From positions 8,814,001 through 8,878,000 of the forward strand of contig JAUCBN010000036.1 in NCBI GenBank assembly GCA_035048815.1: a stretch of 64,000 nt of DNA, given 5' to 3'. The position numbers and the translations under genes are program-made. The stretch is from Abelmoschus esculentus (taxonomy: Eukaryota > Streptophyta > Magnoliopsida > Malvales > Malvaceae). The notes beneath the pieces are model-generated. The model made no database searches. It was not told where the DNA came from and saw only the letters and a list, made by a program, of their open reading frames with translations. Shown piece after piece: positions 32,231-43,284 of the stretch (positions within the stretch are counted from its first letter, which is position 1; every line of letters starts with the position of its first letter).

Positions 32231-33505
32231 ATGGCTGCATACAACTGTTTTTATCCTGCCACTGTTGCTGAACGATTCAATAGATCGTTTGTTGCTCGGT
32301 AGTTATGGGAGGAGCAAGGATTCCAACATTCGAATGAACACAACTATGACATTAAACCATTCTTGATTGATAAAATCAAATATCAAGATTGGGAAATCTT
32401 CTTCCTACAGCCTCCCCAAGCAAATGCAACAATTATGCATGAATTTTATGCACATATATCGAGTGAGGGCAACCTGTATGTTCATTGTCGGGGTAAGCCA
32501 GTCACTCTTAATTCCGAGGCAATCAACCAGTACTACGACCTTATCCCCATACGCGATGAACATGGTGAATTCTATGAAGAAGCCACTAATGAGGATTACG
32601 AAGTAATCAAGGACGAATTTTGTTACGACAACATTCTATGGGAAACCGGTGCCCATAGGGGTTGTGTAACAAGGCTCAACCTAAAACCCGAAGCCAAGCT
32701 TTGGTGCACATTTGTCAAGAGATGCCTCATGCCTATATCTCACAACAGCACAATTAATAGAAGAAGATTGGTGTTCATCCAATCAATCATCAACAAGAGG
32801 ACAATTGATGTTGGAGAAATTAATTTGAGAAAAATCTATGAATATGGTAAGAAAGAACGCGGTCCTTTATATTTCCCCTCTTTAATCTCTGGTTTATGTA
32901 TTGCTGTAGGTGTACCCATAAAAGAAACGGAGGAATACACATCCCAAAGACAAGGCTGGACAAGGGAATTCTGCCACAAGATCATACAGATCACCCATGC
33001 AGAACCAATACAAGTAACACCATAACAATTCACTGTCGACTTTACTGCCGAAGGGTAGTACACGGCAGAAGCACCAGGCACTGCCCAAGCCGCTTTCGCA
33101 GCAGATCTATACCAGGAGATTTTGCAGAGGATGTCAGTCATGGACCTTCTTCAATAACGATATATGGATTATCAGAGAGATTTCAACAATACACTCGCAA
33201 ATATGATGATCCAAAATTTCACAACCCAAGGAACGCAATTTCAAAAATTCCCCACCAACATTTTCTTCATTGCTGTACCATACACAGAAAACACTCCTGC
33301 CCCAAGGCCACGACCCTTCTACCAACCAAGGCCGCCCCAACAATACAATGTTTCCGGCCCATCCTATCCCGCAGACACTACCACAACATCATCCACCAGT
33401 AGACGACCATCGAAGAGGCGAGCGGTTTACAACTCTCCACCAAACCGCCACATCCCAATGGGTAGTTTCTCTAGGGACAGTCTCTCTAGGGAGATTGATG
33501 AGTAT
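32231..33505 (+). pseudogene. PTP ORF of element E
   Basis: It starts MAAYNCFYPATVAERFNRSF with a stop at about 32300, then is open from 32363 to 33025 (220 codons). The central block reads FVKRCLMPISHNSTINRRRL, then INKRTIDVGEINLRKIYEYG and GPLYFPSLISGLCIAVGVP. After further stops near 33025, 33058 and 33155 the Pro-rich tail continues (RPRPFYQPRPPQQYN) to PMGSFSRDSLSREIDEY. There it is cut by the LTR at 33506, losing the acidic C-terminus seen in B and A. This is the best-preserved copy of the domain in the window. Its function is unknown. Confidence 0.75.
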
Positions 33506-34906
33506 TGATGCGTGTAGTATAAGCGCAATTTGAGTGCAAGTGTGCATGTCGTCAAGTAATAAAATGATAAGTATATCGTGTATCATCTTCACAGGGATTG
33601 ATATACTTAATATGTTTCCTCTTATCCCCTTGCTCCTGAAAATAAAGTAAAAACAAAAATAAGTTGATTTGTTTTATCTAACTAAATAATTAAATAACAA
33701 AACATAAAATAAAAGGTTGAAGACGATATAGAGAGAGTGGGAAGGATCCAGTTGCATCAATTAGTGGATTCAACTGATCTTCTCCTTGTCCAATGCAATC
33801 ACACAACACTGCTTCGACAGTACTGCAGATACCGCTTCGACAACATTGGTGTTTCTCTGCCGCGACAATCTCTTACTCTTGGGCAGAAGCATCAAAGTTC
33901 AACAAAGTGTCTGTAAGTGACTCAGCTTATCTCCGAGTCAGAGTACTGTTGATGCCCAGTCCTTGACGATACCTCTCAGCGTAAATCAAAGATAACCACC
34001 AACCAATCCAATACTTCTTTTAGCTACTGAAACTCTTAACCTATCTTCCGGTGCCTCCAAAAGAGTATAGGCCGAGTTAGTGTCTACAACACCGTACTTA
34101 TCCCTTTCATGAATCTACACCTCTCGATGCTAGATAAATAGATTACTTGCAAACTTCCCTCTTGGGCTTGAGTACAAGAACAAAGAATGACAATAGGATA
34201 AGTAAACTTTGATATTATTATTGCATAAGAACAAAGATACAAGAATCAATCTCCTCTCACTAATATCGACAACCTTCACCTATCCCTAAGAAGTTTAGAA
34301 CATATTATCGTTAAGTACAATTCTTAGAGAGAAAGGGTTTCTCTAAAAATCGACTCTAAGGGAAAAGGGTTACTCTCTAAATCGGCTCTCCTAACATTGT
34401 GGTCGGCTAGGGTATTTATAGTCTTAACCTAGGATAAACCTTTCCAAAATAGACTTTAACTTGGAGTAGGGAACAAGTCTTCTTCAAGGAATCTGATATT
34501 TCCAAGTTTGCCGCCTTCTAGAAGGGTTTTCCCGCTTGGTCTTTGAATTGGGCTTTTAGCGTGCTAGCCTAGTCCAATTTATGCGTTGCATCTTCCAGAA
34601 TGTTCTCTGTATTTTTATCTTTCATTGCGCCTCCATTGTTGATGCTGCCACACTAGATTCCGCCGCGACCTTACTTCTACCTCGTCCGTAACACAACTTT
34701 TCTCCCACTTCTACTCTGGATATTCCTGCATGTACAAAATATGTAAAAATATCTACATTCTCTATAAATATTGACTTTGTAAGTAATGATAACAGAATAT
34801 CTAGTATTTGAGCAAAGAGTTTATAATTCGGTTCAAGTTGGTGAATAATAGATGCATAAAGTACCATGAGAAAGGTAGTAAATAACTGCCTTTTAGACAC
34901 TCATCA
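33506..34906 (-). repeat. 3' LTR of element A
   Basis: 1401 bp. On the minus strand it runs from TGATGAGTGTC to CACGCATCA. 'ctataaatac' (complement of about 34428-34437) is a likely TATA box. A 5'-truncated sister LTR lies at 45608-46741. Confidence 0.8.
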
Positions 34907-34946
34907 AATACCCCCAAACTCGAACTATTGCTTGTCCTCAAGCAAT
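34907..34946 (-). promoter_or_regulatory. Terminal hairpin and polypurine tract, element A
   Basis: On the minus strand ATTGCTTG-AGGA-CAAGCAAT (34927-34946) is a perfect 8-bp stem with an AGGA loop, followed by gagtttgggggtattt (34907-34922) touching the LTR. Confidence 0.75.
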
Positions 34947-35197
34947 CCAAAACATCAAATTGCCGAACCTTACTCCCCTTTGATCTTACTCTTGCATCTA
35001 TTCTCGCCACCATGGTCATGTCTATCTCTCCGTTTTAGCCATTAGTTTACCCAAGGACTTCTACTAAGAAACAAATTATAAGGCTAGGTGAGTGTGTGCG
35101 TTTTATGGACAAGGCTGATTCAAGGCTTTCTTAGATAAACTCTAAGTTCAAGACAAATAGAATCTTGGATTAAAGCTATCTCCTTAAAACGACAAGT

Positions 35198-35364
35198 CTT
35201 GAGCCAATTTCAGGCACCTCAAGATATGCGTTTTCTATTTTCTTTTTTTTCTTATTTCTTCTTCTTATTTTTTTATTAACCACCTATTTGGCATACTAGA
35301 GCCAATTTTGGGCACCTCTAGCATGAAGGAGAGCAAAACTAGAGCCGGTGATAGGCACCTCTAG
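35198..35364 (-). repeat. Array of three CTNGAG hairpins, element A
   Basis: 35198-35223 (stem CTTGAG/CTCAAG), 35296-35321 (CTAGAG/CTCTAG) and 35339-35364 (CTAGAG/CTCTAG) are all 26 nt with perfect outer stems, an inner CC/GG pair and a 7-nt loop. Their loops are of the two types also seen in element B (AATTTYR and GGTGATA on the plus strand). Confidence 0.7.
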
Positions 35365-35715
35365 TTATTTTCCAGAAGGTTCTAAGTCTTTATCACCTAA
35401 GTTTATTAAAAGAACTCCTAAATCAAACAAGTCCAAAAAGTGTTTATTTTCTTTCTAACCCTAAAGCAAGCTTCTAAGTTTTATTCCATGAGTATCCTAT
35501 GGTTATCCCTTCAAAACAGAACTTGGCCATGGTAAGGAGAAAGATTTCTATAGCCTTAAAGGAGTAAACTAAAGCAAAGTTGACGTAGGGTAGTGCAAGA
35601 TTACAAACATAAATTCAAGAAAAGAGAATATTAAAAAAAATTTAGTAAAATTTACTCCTTTTTATGGTAATGCCACGGCAGTTGGTAGTCTCGGCAGTGC
35701 TTTAGCACCTACAGT

Positions 35716-35753
35716 CTCCCCCAAACTCAAACCGAGCATTATCCTCAATGCTC
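35716..35753 (-). promoter_or_regulatory. ORF-proximal hairpin-polypurine module, element A
   Basis: On the minus strand GAGCATTG-AGGA-TAATGCTC (35734-35753), a 7-bp stem plus a G-U pair, is followed by gagtttgggggag (35716-35728). It lies 50 bases after the end of the PTP ORF. Confidence 0.6.
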
Positions 35754-35801
35754 AAAATATACAGAATACAAAGGAAAACAATAATATTAAAGCATCAGGG
35801 A

Positions 35802-38800
35802 TTAAATAGATTCTGATTGTGATTCAGAAGAGCTGCTGGAAATAGCTGCCCTCCTAGGTATTTCGACCGATGCTTTCATTCTTGATCCTTGTACTGGTGA
35901 TTGTTGTGTTTTTGCCTGCCGGGGCGGCTGTACTCTGGTGGGCGTTTGTTTCTGCAGTGAGACTGTAACTTCATCTCGATCTTTTTCTTCATCTATATGC
36001 ATCACCTTTGTTTCTCCCCCTACCTCGGCAGTTGGTATTCTCTCTTGGGTATGCGTTGAGCTCTCATGAACATAATCATCAATCTGCCTAGAGAGACCAT
36101 CTTCAGAAAAACTGCCTATGGGGATAGGATTCTATGGTGGAGAGTTGAAAACAACTCTCCTCTTTGATGGCTGCCTGCTGTTGGATGATGTGGCGGCCGT
36201 GCCCACAGGTCTGGATGGACCGGCAGCATAAAACTATTGTTATGGCCTAGCGATAAAGAATGGTCTAGGCCCTGGAGTAGGTGTTGTGTCTGTGTAAGGT
36301 GAGACAGTGACGAAAATGTTGGGAGGAAAATCTGGAAACTGCATCCCATGGGTGGAAAAATTCTGGGTCAGCATGTTGGCAAGAGTGTTGTTGAAATATC
36401 TCTGATATTCCATGTATCTTTGCTGGCGCAGGTCCATGTCTGACATCCTCTGCAAAATCTCCTGGTATGGATCTGCTGCGGTAGTGGCTTGGGCATGGTC
36501 AGGTGCTTCTGCCGTGTACTGCCCTCCGACAGTAAAATCGGCTATGAATTGTTGAGGTGTTTCCTGTACTGGGTCTACTTGGGTGATCTGCATCACTCTG
36601 TGGCAAAATTCTTTTGTCCAGCCTTACCTTTGTGTTGTGTATTCATCGGTTGCTTCTATAGGGACACCTGCAGCAATACATAGGGCAAAGATCAAACTAG
36701 GGAAATATAATGGACCTCGTTCTTTCTTATCGCACTCATAGATTTCTTGAAGAATGATCTCTCCAACATTGATGGTCCTTTTGTTGATGATTGAATGAAT
36801 GAACAACAATCTTTTTCTATCAATTGTGCTATTATGGGAGGTGGGCATGAGGCGCCGCTTGACAAATGTATACCAAAGCTTGGCCCCGGGTTTAAGGCTG
36901 AGCCTTGTTACACAACCCCTATGGGCACTAGTTTCCCATGGAGTGTTGTCGTAGCAAAGTTTGTGTAACATCCCGTTTTTGGGGTTATTAGTTAGGCTTA
37001 GTTAGGTGAATTCAATTCGGGTTGAATCGGGTTCTCCGGTTCATTAATTCCGAGAAAAATAAAATAAGGATATTTTTAATTAAGAAAAATAATAATTTGG
37101 AAGGTGGTTTAAAATATTAAAAATATGTTTCAAATTAAAAGAAAATAATTTGGATTTTATAATGATTTTTAATTATGCTTAATTATGCATAAATGACCAA
37201 TTTGTAATTTTTGGAAAATTGGAGGACCAATTTGGTGATTTTCGGCAATTAATGTATTTTAGTGACTAAATTGAAAAGCAAGCTAAACTTAGAATCCTTA
37301 GAGGTCCATAAACCCATTTCTAATTTTTAATGATGATTTATTCATCAAAATATATTTTTAATTACTTTAATTTGGTTTTTAATCATTTTCTCTCAAAACC
37401 ACTTTTTCTCATATTTTCTTTCATCTTTTTCTCTCATTTTCTCTCCACTTTCTCTTCATCTTTTCTCTTCAATTCCTTGCTGATTTTTGCATCTTTTTCC
37501 ACAAAGATTACATCACTTGCATCATCTTTCCATCCTTTACAAAACCTAAGCATTGATTTCATCAAATCTACATCAAATTGCAAGGAATCAAGAAGGGGGA
37601 AAACCTCATATTTTTGGTGAATAGATCTTTAAGGTAATTTTCTGGATTTTTATTCTTTTCTAAGGTTCTTTATTGAAATTCCCAAGTATTAGCTTGCTAA
37701 TCTTTGAATAAACACTTGATTCTATGTTTTTAATGTTAGATCTAATGTTTTTGTAATGTTTTTGTGAAATCTTTTGGGATCTCATTTGATGCTGGAAATT
37801 AGATGAGTTCAATCATGTTTTTATGTTGATTTAATGATTAATTGAGTCTTGATTTGATATCACATTAATTTAATCCCGGAATAATGCAATCAGTATAGTT
37901 TTAAGGTGCTTTTCGGTTGTTTTATGGGCTGTTTTAGATGCTTAAATGTTGCTGGAGATATAAGGATGGTTTGGATGTGTTTTTGGATCATAATTGAGGT
38001 GGATTAGATGTTAGATTCATTAGGTTTTAGGCTGATGTTGTTCGGATGCGTTTTGGCTTAGTTTTCGGTCTTTTCGGCTAAGTTTTTTGTAGTTTAATGG
38101 TGATCGGATGTGGCTGTTGGTTTGAGCATGTTATGATGTGAGAATACTCTGTTTTTAATGTTGTATAAGAGGTACAAGAAGAAGCTTGATTGCTGGTGCG
38201 TTGGTGCGATCATCGTAAAGCGGCGAAAGCTTGTTTCGCTTGTTGGTGAGTGATTTTGGATTTAAAGCGAATCGCGTTTGGTACGTACTGTTTTGGGGGG
38301 CTATGGAAGAGTTTAAAAACCTTCCATAGTTCAAGAGTAAGTAAAGTGATTATTTTAATGAACCGATATGAGTTTCGGCTATTTTCGACAAAGGTATTTT
38401 ATTGATAATGCATTAGATTTATGGAAGTGCATGAGCATGTTTTAAATTGATGCATACATGAGAGATACTTGCTGAAATACATAGCTTATTTAGCATCCAC
38501 GATTATGGAAAATTATGAGAAATGGTTTGGATTACAACATGGTTATTTGCCTAATACATGATGGTGCCTTTGGGCATGGCTTTTAGTTCATTTGTTGAAC
38601 ATGTTATGCATGCATTATGAGCAGCAAGTTATCATGCACATTTGGTTATGATATTGGCTTAGTGACACTAACTTTAGATTCGAATACGAATGACATGTCA
38701 TTAGGATTGTCTTAAGTGCACTATAATCAAAACTGAAAATACAGAATATTGCCTACACGTAACAAGGGTGACTTTGTGTCCAACCGTGCGTGGTAGAGCC

Positions 38801-40517
38801 GCCTACACGTAACAAGGGTGACTATGTGTCTGATCGTGCGTGGTAGTGCTAATGGTGACTTCGTGTCATGTCAATGGTGACTTAGTGTCATGTCAATGAT
38901 GCATTGATGATCTTTTGTGGAGCTACCTCACTAAGCATGTTTGCTTAAGCTCTCTTTTCATCCTTGCAGAAAAATAGAGGCACTTGGAGCTTCGTTCGGG
39001 GTAAAGAAACCAAGGGGAAGATCACATTGAATTTGGTATGTTTTTGGCAAATAAATAGGGCAAAGCAATGTGTAACACAATCTATGAGAGGAGTGAGGAT
39101 TTAGGCTTTGATTTCATGATGTAATAAGACCATCATTGTTGGTTATTAATTGTTGAACTTTTGTTTTGTTTAAGTTGTTGAAGCATGAACTAGTATGGTT
39201 GTTATGTTGCTATTCAATCTTTAGGAAGCATGCCTATAGATCTACTTGTGATCTTTTCTGGTGTTTGAGGTGTGGTTATGTTGATGATGATGCCTAGGAA
39301 TGTTGCATATAGTTCGGGTTATTAACGTTTATGCACGGGTGGCTTAAATGAGCTTGAAACGTCACACCACAGCCCGGGATGCAGGGGGTATCGAAACACC
39401 CTGTGGCAGTATTGATACCCTTATGCTACTGGACATGCCTGTATCGAACCAGTGTTCGGTACCAAATGCCACTGGACATGTCTGTTCCGAAACACCTTAT
39501 GGTTTGTTTCGAAACGGGTGACATGTTCCGAAACACTCTAGGGCTATTCCGAAACACCAGGCTTAAAACGGGCAATTTGAGTTTTTTGAATGCATGAAAC
39601 GTAGGATTCAACTAGTAAGTGAATATAGTGGATTTATGTGTAACTTTAGGTGATATTGTGACACTTTGATTCGTGTTTTAATCTGAATACATATCGTATG
39701 ATTTAAGATGGATGAAATACCTAATATTACATACTATGCAACTAAGTCCATAAATGCTAGTTCGCAAAATCGACTAATTAGAATACCTTGTATGATCTAA
39801 ACTGTATGTTGAATGTGTTAAGCTTGTTTAATTGTTAACCGGTGGATTGCTTATAAATATGGTGATGTAAATTAGTTCCTTACGTTTTTGGTTCTTAATC
39901 ATATATGCGTTTGATTGATTTACTTATAATGAATGAACTGCGACTGTCTCTGTCCTACCTGAGTTAATTAGACATAGGAGGTTCATCGTGCATCTAGGTA
40001 AGATAAAAGAAAAAGAAAAAAAAATGTGACGGTTTTTAGGGTTGTTTATCGAATCGAACCTTCGCGGGTTTAGTTTGATATTCCCCGTGTGACCCATTAG
40101 TGCCGGTTTCGTCCAGGACGGGCTAAGGGGGTTACAGTTCATCCTTGATAGCCTCGTATTCCTTGATATTTGCTGCAAATTCACCATGTTCTTCGCGTAT
40201 GGGGAAACGTCGTAGTAATCGTTGATTGCCTCAGCATCAAGCTTTATAGGCTTGCCCCGACAGTAGACAAACAACATGTCCCTGTTCGGGCAGTGCGCAT
40301 AGAATTCTCTTATAATTGTTGCATTTGCTATTGGAGGTTGGAGGCAGAATTTTTCCCGGTCCTGATCTTCAATTTTGTCGAACAAGAATTGGTCGATGCC
40401 ATAGTTTTCTTCAATGGTGTGCTGGAATCCTTGTTCCTCCCATAACTGTCGTGCATCAAAAGATCTTTGGAAATTTTCTGCTACGTTGCTGTTGGTAAAT
40501 CGTCTGTATGCTGCCAT
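35802..40517 (-). pseudogene. PTP ORF of element A, split by an insertion
   Basis: It starts at 40517 (MAAYRRFTNSNVAENFQRSF), runs to 40137, is interrupted by 3.2 kb (36964-40136), and resumes at 36963 with LCYDNTPWETSAHRGCV, FVKRRLMPTSHNSTIDRKRL, NKRTINVGEIILQEIYECDK and GPLYFPSLIFALCI. A stop follows EYTTQR (36624), then the Pro-rich part (36240-36596) and the acidic Ser-rich tail ending at 35802. The empty site would read GAT GAA CTT TGC TAC (D-E-L-C-Y), as in the other copies. There is also a frameshift just before the insertion (around 40190). Confidence 0.75.
36964..40136 (+). mobile_element. LTR-like insertion (probable solo LTR) in the element A PTP ORF
   Basis: 3173 bp from TGTAACATCCCG to GGGGGTTACA. 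The flanks share only gtt exactly ('aaagttt g' and 'gttcat'), so the target duplication is imperfect. No ORF, primer site or internal domain is seen. A 49-bp tandem repeat ('cctacacgtaacaagggtga' unit) occupies about 38752-38848, and a cluster of TATCGAAAC words lies at 39388-39560. Similar layout, ends and word cluster occur in 47427-51160. It is most simply a solo LTR of a large-LTR gypsy element. A non-coding LARD cannot be excluded. Confidence 0.6.
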
Positions 40518-40687
40518 GGATGATTCGTATGTTGATGAGATGTTCTTGAAAATATGCTGTAGAGTGCAAGAATACGGTTAAGAATGTAGAGAGTATTTAT
40601 GAGATTTGAAAGATAGTCAGAGCAAGATTGTTCAAGAAAGTAAAAATATCAAGAATGTAAAGTAAATAATGCACAACAATGAGTCTA

Positions 40688-40695
40688 CTTATATA
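40688..40695 (-). promoter_or_regulatory. Internal TATA box before the PTP ORF of element A
   Basis: The minus strand reads gcctatataag, 178 bases upstream of the ATG at 40517. It is the third instance of the same box at the same place in three elements. No ORF is seen in the surrounding 40518-41030. Confidence 0.5.
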
Positions 40696-41059
40696 GGCTG
40701 TAAAAATATGACTGTTAAAAATACTAGCCGTTAGGCATTTACTGCCTTGTTGCACAATTACTGCCGCGGCGGGTTTCTCGACATAGAGTCGTTACACTGT
40801 TTCTGCCCGCTAGGAGTTTTGTGGTTCTGACACAGTGCAATGTCGCGGCAGCAGACTTTCTACTGTGGTATAATTATTCCTGCATTCATAACTTTATTTA
40901 AAATTAAAAGCACTGAAAATAAAACATAATAGCATAAAATACTGAAAATAAAGAATGCTGAAAATAATATTATATAAACTAATCCTAATATAATAATTAA
41001 ATTTGAAGGGAAGAGATTAGGTTATTTGTGGAGTGCATGTGAATGCATCTCTCATTTTC

Positions 41060-41850
41060 ATTCTCTCTTTCTGGCCTGTATCTTTCTTCATGAGTTGGCC
41101 AGTCCCTTCAGTGTATTCGACTTCTCCTTTGGGTTTTATTCATTTTTCGAACAGTTTGCCGAGCGTGCTGCCCAGGCAGGATGTTTTAGTACCCTGATTC
41201 CGTGTATGGATAACCTTACATTCTGTTGGAGCATCTGAATTTGGAAGATTATGCAAGGCATTCAACTTCACTTGTTGATCATTTATACGCATTGTGAGTT
41301 TGCCATTTTCCACATCAATGATGGTGCATCTAGTCGCAAGGAAAGGTCGTCCCAATATGATCGGTGCATTTTCGTCGACCTCACAATCAAGGACAAGAAA
41401 GTCGACAGGAAATATAAACTTGTCAACCTTCACTAGAATGTCCTAAATTTTACCTTCAGGATGCACATAAGATCGATTCACAAGTTGGAGTAGTACTGTT
41501 GTTGGTTTTGCCCGTCCAATTCCAAGTTTCTGAAAGCTGATTTAGGCATTAAGTTGATGCTCGCTCCCAAGTTGCATAGGGCCTTTCCTTTACAACCATC
41601 TCCAATCGCACAAGGAATTGTGAAGCATCTAGAATCTTTTAATTTGGGCGGCATGCGATTATGTAGCATAGCCATACAACCTTCAGTGGTTGCCACTGTT
41701 TCAAATTCTCCTAGCCTTCGTCGTTTGGATACTATATCCTTTAAGAACTTGACATAGTTGGGCATTTGTTCAATAGCCTCAACTAGTGGCAAGTTGATAT
41801 GGACCTGCTTCAATATGTCTAGGAATTTCTGAAATTGGTGGTCTTGTTTC
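41060..41850 (-). pseudogene. Aspartic protease of element A
   Basis: 41478-41813 encodes MPNYVKFLKDIVSKRRRLGE, then CFTIPCAIGDGCKGKALCNL with active-site text NLGAS (Asp replaced by Asn). 41140-41433 continues VKVDKFIFPVDFLVLDCEV and IILGRPFLATRCTIIDVENG. The two parts are separated by an in-frame stop near 41440. Loss of the catalytic Asp plus the stop means no active protease. Confidence 0.7.
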
Positions 41851-42041
41851 TACTTCTTTAGCCTCTGTGGGAAAGGAGGTGGTGGTCTGATATCTTTCAG
41901 GTTTCCTTGGATATTGAGTTTAATACTTGGGGTGAACTTATCTGCAGCTTCCTCGGCAAGTGGTTTTGATACTGCTGGTTCTGTTATCGTGTCAGAGCTT
42001 TCGACAGGGTCCTGCTCAGCCTCTGAGTCATCATGATGTTG

Positions 42042-43284
42042 CTATTTTAGTTGGACTTTATCGTCTGAGGTCTTTTCTTTATTTTTCAATTGCAGACCAA
42101 TTTTGGTTGTGATTACCTTGCATTGCTCGTGGCCTAACACCTTAGCAACTTCAGTATTTCTAGGTAAAACCCTTGGTGGTCGAGTGTTTTGACGTTGGGC
42201 AAATTGACCAACCTGGGTTTCTAGAGATTTTATTGCGGCCTCCTGGTTCTGCAGTCTCATCCAGTTCTGTTCATGAAGTCATCAGTACGCTTCATGAAGC
42301 GTCTATTCTCCATCATGTAAGCATCAGTCTTTGACATGAAAGCCGTGAGAGAATCTGTCAATGCATTCAAAGACTGTTGCTATTGTACCTGCTGCTGTGG
42401 CATAGGCTGCTGAGTGTTCTACTGCGGTAGGTTCTGGCTCTGATGCTGAAATCCAAGGGATTGATTAATTGGATTCAAGGCATTAATAGGGTTGCTCCAT
42501 GAGAAGTTCGGATGCCTTTTCCAAGAGGGATTGTAGTTTTTGGACATCATTGGATTGTTTCTGTTATAGTTTCCAATATATAGGCTGATCTCCTCATCTT
42601 GCATGTAATCCGATGAGTTAACTGCCTTAACCTCATATATGCTTCTTTGGGATTGCATATTCTGAACCATCTTGGTCAGAGAAGCCAATTGTGCTGCCAC
42701 TGAACTTGATGTATCTAATTCATGGGTTGTGGCATGACGTCTCATTCCTCCTCGCCTTGATGTGGGAAATTGGAAATCGTTCCTTGCGAGTTTGTTCAGA
42801 ATTTCAATGGCCTCTGCGGGTGCTCTATCTAAAAGTTTCCCATTTGCGGAAGCATCTAGCATCAACCTTGTGGAGGCATTGGTAGCATTATAGAACATGG
42901 AGACTTGCGCCCACAAGGGAAAACCATATAGTGGGTATTTGTTTAATAGTTCTCTGTAACGTTCTCATGCCTCATACATCGGTTCATCTTCATCTTGCCG
43001 AAATGATGTGATTTCATTATGAATGCGGTCATAGAGATTTGTCGGATTGAACCTCGTAATGAATTCTCGGTAGAGTTCCTTCCAAGATCCTATAGATCCT
43101 TCTGCGATATCATTCAACCAAGTCTTCGCCCGATCCCTCAGTGAATAGGGGAACAATTTTAATCACAAAATATCTTCATGGACTCCTTGAATCTTGAAAG
43201 AGTTGCATACTTCCATGAAAGATTTGAGATTTTGTCTTGCATCTTCAGTAGCAGACCCACTAAACTGTCCAATTGTGTTCAACA
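42042..43284 (-). pseudogene. gag of element A
   Basis: From 43284 downward: MLNTIGQFSG, then FMEVCNSFKIQGVHEDI, MFPYSLRDRAKTWLNDIAEG and RFNPTNLYDRIHNEITSFRQ. The open frame 42419-42916 continues MWAQVSMFYNATNASTRLML, then RNDFQFPTSRRGGMRRHATT. 42042-42260 is the region before protease. Stops occur at about 42410 and 42965. The start of gag is lost at 43284, where unrelated sequence beginning TGTAACGACCC adjoins. Confidence 0.7.

Larger units (their letters stand above)
28913..33505 (+). mobile_element. Element E: gag-pro-PTP element without pol, both ends cut
   Basis: It consists of an LTR tail (28913-29067), a perfect tRNA-Asp primer site (29074-29091), gag, protease, an internal TATA box and the PTP ORF, which is cut at 33505 by the inverted LTR of element A. 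RT, RNase H and integrase are absent between protease and PTP, the same gene content as element A. Several stops show it is inactive. Confidence 0.75.
33506..43284 (-). mobile_element. Element A: gag-pro-PTP element, minus strand
   Basis: Read on the minus strand: gag (broken at 43284), protease, TATA box, PTP ORF, two hairpin-polypurine modules flanking a hairpin array, and 3' LTR (33506-34906). The 5' LTR and primer site are missing. The PTP ORF is interrupted by an LTR-like insertion at 36964-40136. No RT or integrase is present. It is closely related to E in gag, protease and PTP. Confidence 0.8.
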
